Assembly: GCA_002897115.2 (NCBI GenBank)
Contig: BCIH01000002.1
Span: forward strand, 1,953,960-2,017,959
DNA from: Prototheca cutis
Lineage: Eukaryota; Chlorophyta; Trebouxiophyceae; Chlorellales; Chlorellaceae
DNA length: 64,000 bases
Direction: 5' to 3'
The stretch's first letter is position 1; the number at the start of each line of letters is the position of its first letter. Shown in pieces: positions 1 to 9,087 of the stretch. The position numbers and the translations under genes are program-made. The notes beneath the pieces were generated by a model that was not told where the DNA came from, made no database searches, and was given only the letters and a program-made list of their open reading frames with translations.

Positions 1-1447
1 GGATTGAGTTGGAGTCCTGGTCTCGTGGCGCTCAACAGTGGATGGCCAGACCAATACGTCTGTATGGAAGTTGTTGTAAGTTTCCTTTTCCATTCTCGCA
101 CTGATATTGTAGCATTGACATTGTAACTATTCAAAACAGGCTCAGCCTCACAGTGAGCATGCATGACCCGCGTTGACATGTCAGCATGACCGGCCGCTAC
201 GTTGTTCAGCAGGCAGTGCTTAGCACTAGGCACCTGTGCCAACGTGTTGGGTCCCTTGAATTTGCGCAGAAATTTACGGCATGCATTGGCCTTGGGCTGC
301 GGGTTGGTGCAGTGTACGGGCTGAGATGGATGCATGTACGGAAGCCTACGCCCTCCCGCTCGTTTCAAGTTCGTCACGTGCTGCATGGCATGGCGACGCA
401 AAGGCAGCACAGTGCCGATGATTGGGCAGCAGTCCGCTGCCTCCCATGCCTGGGAAAGGATCAGCAGTCACATATTGCACTGGATGGTCGACTCTGAATG
501 GATTTGCGTGGAGGATGCGCTGACCCCGCATACCGCGGAGTCCGAAATGGGGCGAGGATTCAGATTCCGGAGCAAGATACCCGTGTGCTTGCATCTGCTC
601 TGCAGCACCTGGAAAAAACACCCTGATCCACATCACAGACGCGGAGGAGCAAAGTCCCATGGCACCCCAGGCAACAGTTGTGACCTTGTGCATCAGATGA
701 AGCAGGGGATCATGCGTCGTATGCGATCCATTGCGGCTGGAGGTTTCTAGATGTCAGCTCGTCCCTCCGACAGTTGCAAGGACAGCACCGCCGCCAGAGC
801 ACACATCCCAAACAGCTGCAGATGGCTCGATTCTCGCCCATCATGCATTAAGACTGAGGTCGTTTAACATGTGTATGCCCTTAACGTTGAACGAAGCCCA
901 GCAAGGCGTTGTCGTGGAAGGACCGGAGCGTGCACCGCGCCCCTCGGCCGGCACACTCCCGCGGGCAAGTCGGCGGTGCATACGTGCTGGTTGAGGTGCA
1001 CCCGGGGCCCGAGGAGAGACTCACGCATGCGATTCGGCCCCCAGCGTATACAATGCCCATTCTTGGTCGTACACCGTGTACTATGTCAAGAATTAGATGT
1101 GAGGTTGCCCACAAGCCATGCCTAGCTGGCATCGCCGTCTCAAACTCGTCTGGTCATGCCCGACGGACCGCGAGAGCCTGTCCGCCAGCGGAGGAATTCC
1201 AGACGAAGCCAAGCACAACTCGTGTCGACCATGTTTGCTGCACGGTACACGCACCGTCATCCTTTTTGTTACTTATTTGAAGTCCAAGTTTCCGGAAATC
1301 TTATTGCCTGCAGGCCGGTGTTCCCCACTAGACTGACAGCCGCCAGCATACGCCGCCTTGCATCCCGCCGAATTTGGAGTGCGAAACACGCCGTATGCCA
1401 GTGTCCTGGATACACATACACTTGCCAAACCATAGTCAATTTATAAA
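1..1447. other. No gene recognised upstream of the first wall-protein gene
   Basis: Several short open frames occur on both strands, as expected from GC-rich DNA, but none resembles a family I know or shows a convincing exon chain. The last 270 bp are probably promoter of the gene starting at 1448, because a block near 1181-1194 is repeated at the same distance upstream of its tandem copy. Confidence 0.5.
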
Positions 1448-2445
1448 ATGACTATGGCGAGACTTTTCATTCCGACTGCGCTGGTGGTATTTGCTGTCAT
1501 GTGCCTGGCATTCCCAGCCCAGGTGAGCACACACTGTGGAATGTGCGAGGCTGTGAGCTTTCGTGGCAAAATACAGGCGATAAAAAAACACTTACCTGGG
1601 AGTGATGGGTCGCGTGCCATCTCTTCCCTATGTCTCCTCTACAGGCCCGCCATGTTCGGGATGGCCCTGCTGGGGTTGTGGGTGGCAATGCCCGCCGGTT
1701 GCGCTCCGATGTGTACATCAAGACACCCACCACCTGCGAGTGGTGGTGCAAGAACGACCAGGCATGTGCCTACCGCGTCACGAACCAATACCCACTGACC
1801 AACATGGACTACATCAAGGCAAAGTTCCAAGCGACCACTGCCGTGGTCTTTTGGCAGACGGCTGTCAACTACACCGAGGAGGGCCCCATCGACCTCGTCA
1901 TTGACGTCGCGCGGACGGTGGTCAAGAGCACCTTGTTTATCGCCTTCCAGGGCGTTGACAAGGAGGAGGACGCGTACTACTTCACGGCCACCAACTGCCA
2001 GAAAGTATTCGCGCCCCCCAGCCCCCCGCCATCTCCCCCTCCTCCCCCTCCTCCCCCATCGCCACCTCCATCACCGCCGCCCCCTTCCCCTGATGCCCTG
2101 AGGGGCACTTACTACATCCGCGGTCTCAGAACCAATGCTGAGCGCAGCTCAGACTACAGCATGCACCTCAGCATCTTCACAATGGGCCGCATGTCCAAGA
2201 AGCTCAGCGTGCGCTTCACGAACGCCAGCGGCACCGTGTTCTACACTGCCGATATCATGCGCAACGTGGTCGACGACTGGTGGGAGATGAACTACCTGCT
2301 GGACAGTGAATCCAAGCAGAAGCTTTATAATGGCGGAATCGTTGAGGCGCAAGCGTATCTGCAGGACGTGGGCGGCCAGCCATCCAACTGGTACGTCCTG
2401 GCCCGCGTTTCTTCGCCTGCACCCCCACCCCCGCCCTCGCACTGA
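1448..2445 (+). CDS. Secreted hydroxyproline-rich glycoprotein, tandem copy A
   Basis: Predicted cell-wall or extracellular-matrix glycoprotein of 291 residues from two exons, 1448-1522 and 1645-2445 (intron 1523-1644, gtgagc...acag, phase 0). Exon 1 encodes a 25-residue signal peptide (MTMARLF..., hydrophobic core VVFAVMCLAF). A first globular domain of about 125 residues contains the CEWWCKND motif. A Pro/Ser rod ([20 protein letters not shown] type) follows at about residues 147-172, then a second globular domain of about 100 residues and a short Pro-rich tail. Such rods are normally hydroxylated and glycosylated in algal walls. The domain-rod-domain layout recalls pherophorins, but I do not see the conserved pherophorin cysteine pattern, so I do not assign that family. 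It is a diverged tandem duplicate of the gene at 3196-4207, with the intron at the same codon. Confidence 0.82.
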
Positions 2446-3195
2446 TAATGCATGTCCAATTTAATCGTCCAGACTTGGCAGCCCAAAAAGAGAGAAAAAC
2501 AGAACAGTCAAATTAGCAGATGTTCGAGTACCACCGCACTGGGTCAATATCTCATTTGCACTCACGGGCTGGAAGGTGTGTAGTTGCGGGCATGGTTTCT
2601 GGTGCCGGCGTGGGTACAGAGATGTGTTGGAGAGCGCGGCGTCAAAGGATGTCTGAGCTGGCAGCCGATGCCGTTTGGCATCGCCACACCTGAACGCACC
2701 GGTGTGCATGGTCCGTCCATTCCGTGACAGGCCAATCTGCACATGCAGGTGGGAACCATGGAATTCGGCATGGGCTTGTAGGCAGGAATGAGTGCATTGG
2801 CCATCAGGGAATCTACGTTACGAGAATGATGACGGGCTATCCAAACTATTCTGCCGACGTGCGGCAAGATGGGCCGGCGGGCACGCGGCGTGCACGTGCA
2901 CTGAAGGGCCGCGCAGGCGGCCATCCGCCAGCGGAGAGACGCCAGGCAAGCCAAGAGTCGCATTCTCACTTGCGTTAACATATACGGGCGATGCAGCCAA
3001 GACGTTTACCATGTTAACATTCAACTACAATTCGTGCAAGTCTTTGTAGGGCGGCTGCAGCTCGCTGATCTCGACAAGATTGTACCGCGTCGAGCTCACG
3101 GGGCTCGGCAGCCCGTCGAGGTCATGGCGTCCAAGGCTCCTGAAGACGACTCGTCACGCCGACGCTAGTCCAAGAGAATATAGAGCATTTATAAA
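2446..3195. promoter_or_regulatory. Spacer between tandem wall-protein genes, probable promoter of copy B
   Basis: No gene recognised. The block ATCCGCCAGCGGAG at about 2924-2937 matches TGTCCGCCAGCGGAG at about 1180-1194. Both lie about 265-270 bp upstream of the start codons of the two paralogues. The final bases TTTATAAAATGA overlap the start codon exactly as in copy A. Confidence 0.45.
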
Positions 3196-4207
3196 ATGAA
3201 TGTGGCACGGCCTTCCATTCTGGCTGTTCTGCTGGCGTTCGCCCTCGTTGGCCTGGCTTTCCCCGCCCAGGTGAGTCCCGGTGCCCAGGAGGTTGGAACC
3301 TGCGGATGCTCATGTCGGGGAAAACGCGGATCAGAAAGCATGTTATAGACCAGAAACGATTGAAGGGAATGGCTCTATTATCTCTGCTCTGCAGGGTCGC
3401 CACGTTTGGGACATGCCTGACAAGCTCGTGGGCAGCAGCGCCCGTCGCTTGCTGACGAATCGAGAAATCACGACGCCCACCAGTTGCGAGTGGTATTGCA
3501 AAAATGACGACTCATGCTGGTACTACATCAAGAATGAGTACAAGCTGGTGAACATGGACTGTATCAAGGCCACGTTTTTCTTGATTCCCTCTGTGATTAG
3601 TCACCACATGACCATAGACTACGAACGTGACGGCCCTATCGACTTCTCTGCGGAGGTGACACGCAAAGTTGCCGAACACACCACCGAGATTTCTTTCACA
3701 GGTGTGGACAAGGATGGCAACTATTTTTTCTTCGAGGGCAGTCGATGCCCTGAAGTGCCCAACCCCGTCGTCCCCTCGCCGCCACCACCCTCTCCGCCCC
3801 CACCGCCGCCGCCACCCTCTCCGCCGCCTCCATCCCCACCCCCGCCGCCCCCTCCCCCGCCCTATGCCGCCCTCAATGGCAGCTATTTCATCCCTGCTGC
3901 CAGCATCCCCAACCGCTCCAACTCCTACGCCCCCGGCACCATTCATCTCAGCATCGCCATGCTGGGCCAGCTGCCCAAGAAGTTCGACTTGCGTCTTGCC
4001 GACGGCGATCACCACATTTTCTACAGGGCCGGCATTGTCCAGGCAAATGAAACCAACCACCTGGAGATGAAATACACGTTGGACAAGGAGGGTGTGCAGA
4101 AGCTGCTTGACGGTGGAGCTGTGCAGATCCGGGAGTACGTCGAGGAGAGCGAAAGTGAGCGCTCTGGGTGGTACAGCCTGCCCCGAGTCCCCGTACCCGT
4201 ATACTGA
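3196..4207 (+). CDS. Secreted hydroxyproline-rich glycoprotein, tandem copy B
   Basis: Paralogue of the gene at 1448-2445, predicted 295 residues from exons 3196-3270 and 3395-4207 (intron gtgagt...gcag, phase 0, same position as copy A). The signal peptide begins MNVARPSILAVLLAFALVGL. The N-terminal globular domain keeps the CEWYCKND motif and the spacing to NMD.IKA. A rod of PPPPSPPPP units (about residues 153-184) precedes a C-terminal domain alignable end to end with copy A (IHLSIAMLGQLPKKF against MHLSIFTMGRMSKKL). The copies are clearly homologous but diverged, so the duplication is not recent. Role in the wall is inferred from architecture only. Confidence 0.82.
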
Positions 4208-4471
4208 GCATCCCGTCGCCGCGGAATTAGTCAAGCTTCCTGCCTTGCTCGGGGAGACACATTAGTGGGACTGGACGTGGTGCGGCCCTTGTGAATGCCC
4301 AGTCTGGTCTCGAGCCGCCACGGGCGCCTCAGCCCTGACGCCTGGCCCATGTAAATTTCGATCATGCCGCGAGCATTGCGCATGGTTGCTGTGATCGTCT
4401 GAATCCTGTGGATCTTGCGTAAGAAATGTTTGCTTGTGGCATGCAACTGCAAGCAAGATTCTGAGCTGTGG

Positions 4472-5771
4472 TCACATGTGCCGTTGTTCCAAATGATATC
4501 GCAGCAGTGGGAGTGCATGGGGTGAGCAGAGCTCCAAAATTGAACGTCCCAGATATGCAGGCTGGTGAGGGTGCTGCCGGGCTCTCAGGTGGTGGCAGCA
4601 ATCTGGGGAAGGAGGTCTTTCTGGCGGAGGCAGTGGGTTTCTGTTTGGGGAGGGTTCTCGGGAGGCAACACACTCGAAGCAGGCGGATGACTTTTGAGGT
4701 GGAGGTGGTGGGCTTTCTGGTGGGGCAGGGCTCTCGGGAGGAGGTGGGCTCGCCGGCGGGGGGGCCGACGGTGGCGAGGGCGAGAGCATCATGGTCTTGG
4801 TGCGGCTAACGGTCTTGCCGAGAGTGGATACTGTGGCAACAATGTAGGAAGTTTGTTGGGCCACATCCCATGGCACAAGGCCAAAGGTGGGGTTCACATA
4901 GGGATTGGAGCCTTGGGGTTTGATATTGTTCACCGTTGAGTAAACGGTGCCACCTGTTTTCACGACCGTCATCTCGAAGATGTAACCAACAAAGCCGATG
5001 GTCTGAACATCGACGTACAAGTATGCGAGCTCGAACTTTGTGGCGTTGTAGTAGTAGATGAAGCCGTCGAAGTCTGCGGGTGGAGGAGGTGGTGGGCTGG
5101 GAGGTGGCGGTGGACTGGGGGGAGGAGGTGGTGGGCTGAGAGGAGGCGGTGGGCGGGTCTTTGGAGGTGGTGGGCGGGTCTTTGGAGGTGGTGGGGGTGC
5201 AACCAGGGCGACTGTCTGGGTGGTGGTCAGATTGGTGCACGTCGCAGCTGTCTTGGTGTTGTTGAGTTTGTTGCAGTGATTGCCACTCCCAGTGTTCTTG
5301 GTGCCCCAGTTGTTGTTGCCAACATTCAGCAACCCTGCAGTAGTGATTTGGGTGTGTGTTTGGAGAGCTTGGGACATAATCGACATATCCCACACGTGCT
5401 AAGCAGTTGAGCACACGTGATTCTCCCATGCAACGGCCCTGCACACCCCTGGCACACACGCATGCATTCCCACATCCACGCTCACACCCAACTACCCCCC
5501 CCCCCAAACACACACACCAATGTTGCTGTCGCCGGTGTTTTGTGTACCGTAGTTCTTACTGCCATCATTGTAGTTTCCAATGTTTCCGTTGGCGTCTGCA
5601 GTGCACTTGATGGAAGCCGAGGACACAGCGCATTCCACGCCAATGAGAGCACTGCAGGAGCCTTTGCTGCAAATTTGCTGTGTGTCAATGTTGATGGCCT
5701 TGGTGCCGCTCACGGTGAGCAGCGCCAGAGTGGAGCTCTTATACGAGAGGACGCTGGCGCGACCCAAGGCT
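4472..5771 (-). CDS. Asn-Gly pentapeptide-repeat / Pro-rich wall protein (partial model)
   Basis: Two exons are clear on the minus strand: 5771-5518 and 5334 down to about 4472 (intron 5517-5335, gtgtgt...gcag, phase 1). The upstream signal-peptide exon was not found. Domains in order: a Cys-containing segment (ICSKGSCSALIGVEC), four to six NxGxx pentapeptides (NIGNYNDGSKNYGTQ...), interrupted by the intron inside the repeat, a Pro rod with PPPPKTR units, a globular domain of about 110 residues, then a second PPPPESPAPPESPPPP rod. It is the inverted paralogue of the gene at 6804-8555 and shares the intron position inside the repeat. The C-terminus is doubtful. After the second rod the frame loses composition, while another frame stays Pro-rich (PPPESPAAPS near 4570-4610), suggesting an undetected intron or a frameshift. 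Confidence 0.6.
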
Positions 5772-6336
5772 CTGCAGCAGGCGTGGATGATTGGGGCAGG
5801 GCAGTCGGGCCGCCCAATGAGGTAAAAACATGAATACTTCTCGACCAACAGCGACAAACTAGACAGTGGAATGGAGCGGACCGCCACGCACTTGCAGAAA
5901 AGAGTTGGCACTGGACAGCGAAACGATGTATCCAGTTTGTCTGGAATCGTACCCCACCATTTGATGACAAAGTCAAACACACACTACGGGTCCCGCTGAC
6001 AGTTCGCATATTTTCGTTTGCAAATTATGCCCATAAACACAGTCTGATTCCGGTTTATTATCAGTGAGATCGAACGCTTGTTGCATGGTTGTGCCGACTG
6101 ACTTTCCGGAGCGCTCGGCCTTATTCAAACGGGCCCGGAGCGGAGAGTCCCGGCAAGCCCAGAAGGACGCGTCCCGCAGGACACCGACGCTTTGTCTACG
6201 TCACCCCAGCACATGCTCGGTTCGACAGCATTTCAAAGAGTGGTTATTGCAGGCCTTGGAAATTGGCGCAAAAGAGCGTAGGCAGCAGCGAACCGTGGTT
6301 AGCTGGCGGCGCCATATCTCCGGTCTGGGCGGCGCA

Positions 6337-6800
6337 ATGCACCCAGCATTTGCGCTGGCAGGTTTTCTGCTCGCCTCTACCCACCTTGGGGTGCGCCAAT
6401 CACTTCATGGCCTTGCATGAAATAAATGCTGCACGTCGCCTCTCCCTCACAGCGCTCTCGCCTGCTGCATGCAGGAGGTGGAGGCCTGCAGTTCGACCTT
6501 TTTTGGGCTCCCAACCGCAAGGTGCCGGCGGACATGGAGCTCCGCATGCCTCCTTTGGGGAACGCTGAGTCGGTGTCGCCGAGTGCACGTTGTGTTTTCA
6601 TACGAGTCAATGCATCTGCACCTCTGCAGGTTGGGGAAAAGTCCATATCTGTTGACAGCGGCGAGCGCGTCCAGCTTCTGCACGTAGGGTCCCATTGGCG
6701 GCACTGTGTCTGGGGATGTCGCTGGATGAAGTGAGGTCAATCGTGAGCCAACATCCTGTCCTCAAGCAGCTGACACAAGTCTCCTATTTGCACTCGCTTG
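6337..6800 (+). other. Possible signal-peptide exon of the Asn-Gly repeat gene
   Basis: An ATG at 6337 starts MHPAFALAGFLLASTHLG, which looks like a signal peptide, and lies upstream of the first certain exon at 6804. That exon needs a preceding exon ending with two codon bases, and I could not join the two with a convincing donor. Treat as a candidate only. Confidence 0.25.
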
Positions 6801-6803
6801 CAG

Positions 6804-8555
6804 GGCCAAGGGGTACCTTGGATCTGGAAGCGTGAAGGTGGCCACACTGGGTCGCCTGGGTCTGAACATGCCGGCTCTGAGCTTGGCCCAGAACAAACCT
6901 TGCACCACTGCGGACTGTAACGTCCTCGTGGGACTGGAGTGCATTCCCCAGGGCAAGTCCGCCTGCAGGGCAGACGCCAAGAACAACATCGGCAACAGCA
7001 ATGCGGGCACAGGTAACTTTGGCAGCAACAACCGTGGCAACAACAACATTGGTGAGATTTGAATGCGCTGGTCGACAGGCAAACCTGCGTTGGGCATGCA
7101 TGCTCATGACTGGCCCGGGACTGCCTGATTGTGTGGACACCCTTGCTCAAGCCTGCAAAGTGCACCACCTTGCCCACAGGCAACAACAACGTCGGGTCTG
7201 CCAACTGGGGTGCTGGCAACATGGGCAACAGCATCATCTGCAACGGTCTTAAGAAAAAAGCGGCATGCCCAACGGCAAACCTGGTAACGTCTGATACCCT
7301 GGTGGTGAGCTCCCCCCCACCACCCTCGCCGCCCGAGATTGTGCTTTCCTCTGCAGCCTGTACCCAGCTCGCTGCCAGCACTGTCACCTGCACCGCCTAC
7401 GCTAAACTCGCTGCCATGCTGCCATCGGGGACGACACTGTCCTTCGTCTACAACCTGGGCGGCAAGCAGTTCAACGACTCTTTCCATCCTTCGACAACCT
7501 CCCTGTCCCACACAGCCACCTTCAAAGGTCCAGTTCTCAGCAGTGGCAAGGCGATTGCAACGTACACGGTGGGCAGCCAGACCATCAAGTCTCACCTGGT
7601 GCCAATCATAAGCAATCCCATTGTCGTGTCAGCCACGTGCAGTGGTCCGACCTCTGAAAAGGTCATCTGCACTGCCACAGCGAAATTGGCTGTGCCCGCA
7701 CAGCCCCAGATCCCAATCACAGTGGCCTATGTCCTTGGCGGCAAGAGCACTGCTGATAAGTGGCAACCCACCGGTCTCACGAGCAGCCACACAACCACAT
7801 TCAGTGGGCTTGCCTCTTCGGCCGGTACTGTGACCGGTACCTTCACCTCCTCGGATGGATACGGGTACCACTCTGCACCCACCACCATCAAGCACATTTG
7901 GGCCCCCCCACCCCCTCCATCCCCAAAGGTGGCCCCACCTCCCTCGCCTTTGCAAAAGTCCCCGCCCCCTCCCATTCCCTCACCTCCCATGGCGAGGCCG
8001 CCTCCACACCACAGTCCGCCGCCAGCTGAGCACTCGCCACCTCCAACATCATCACCACCACCCGCAACACCTCCCCCTATGAACCCCCCACCACCTCCCC
8101 CTATGAGCCCCCCACCACCTCCCCCTATGAGCCCCCCACCACCTCCCCCTATGAGCCCCCCACCTCCAAGCCCGGCCCCGCCACCCGAAAGCCAGCCACC
8201 ACCAGATATGTCGCCACCTCCCAGCCCACCACCGCCAGCAGAGGGACCATCTCCCCCGCCATTACGCCTTCCTCTTTGCTCGAGCTACACATCGCTGGCA
8301 ATTCCAGCGTATACCGGCTGTTCCCAGGGATACCCACTGGCGTGCATCACATACAGTGGAAGGGAAGGTGGCATCTGCATCAAGGACTTTAGCTTTGCAC
8401 ACTATTGCATTTTGGACATCAGAAGCCTGGACATCAATGGTGAGTGTTTCGACTCCAGCCATCCGTATGCTGTTGCCTGCACCACTGTTTCAGGGTATTC
8501 CACAGTTATGTGCACGGCTGAGCCTCAACGACTGCAGCTCGTTGGAAACATTTAG
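6804..8555 (+). CDS. Asn-Gly pentapeptide-repeat / Pro-rich wall protein, plus-strand copy
   Basis: Exons 6804-7051 and 7180-8555 (intron gtgaga...acag, phase 1), beginning after an acceptor cttgcag with one carried base; the start exon is unresolved. Order: a Cys-rich segment (CTTADCNVLVGLEC), NxGxx pentapeptides (NIGNSNAGTGNFGSNNRG, then NNNVGSANWGAGNMG after the intron), a short PPPPSPP spacer, and two tandem domains of about 85 residues each (starting LSSAACTQ and VSATCSGP, each with C-x(n)-CTA and F/Y..LGGK). A long Pro rod follows with a 24-bp tandem repeat, then a Cys-containing C-terminal domain (LPLCSSYTSLAIPAYTGC). The pentapeptide resembles the NxGxx class best known from mycobacterial PPE proteins. 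It is divergently oriented to its paralogue at 4472-5771. A 54-nt in-frame stretch (8440-8493) could be coding or an intron. Confidence 0.68.
8075..8166 (+). repeat. 24-bp tandem repeat in Pro-rich rod
   Basis: About four copies of a 24-bp unit (cctatgagccccccaccacc plus tccc), encoding MSPPPPPP. The first copy reads MNPPPPPP. Frame-preserving length means copy number can vary without breaking the protein. Confidence 0.85.
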
Positions 8556-9087
8556 AAGCCGTTCATTTCACGGCTGTTCCTGTCATTACTCCATTCGGGA
8601 AACTTGGAGCGGCCTGCACTTGTCTTCTGTTCATCAATCAATCAACCCTGCTCATGGCTCTACCCAAACGTTCGACCGATGTGTGCTTGCCCTGTGCTCA
8701 TGTTGTACTCGTGTGCAAACTCCAGTCAAAAGATTCCCACTGTGCCTTTGGTTCACCACTGCCCGCATTCGAACAGCATCGGCCCACTGTACATGCACAA
8801 TGGATCGGCTGTGCACCGCGATCTCAGATCTGGTCGGTGCACAACCCAGCGGATTTGATGTATGAGAGCTTTGCTCACAACCAGAGGTACTGACGTTGGG
8901 TGGCAAGCGAGCTCAGCAATCACAGGCAAAACAAGACTCTCAAGCCATATTCACGCGGCACATGCACACGTTGCCGCGCCAATCACATATGCACACACAC
9001 TTGTGACGCGGTGTGTTGGAACGTGTGCCGTTCGGCGGTGCATATCCATGGACGCACGACGCATCATACTCCGTTGCCGCCCCAGCC
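8556..9087. other. 3' flank between convergent wall-protein and THO2 genes
   Basis: No gene recognised. It holds the presumed 3' UTRs of the plus-strand Asn-Gly gene and of THO2. Confidence 0.5.

Noticed and set aside
1448..4207. Assignment of the two wall proteins to the pherophorin family
   Set aside because: The domain-rod-domain layout fits, but the conserved pherophorin cysteine and aromatic pattern was not found.
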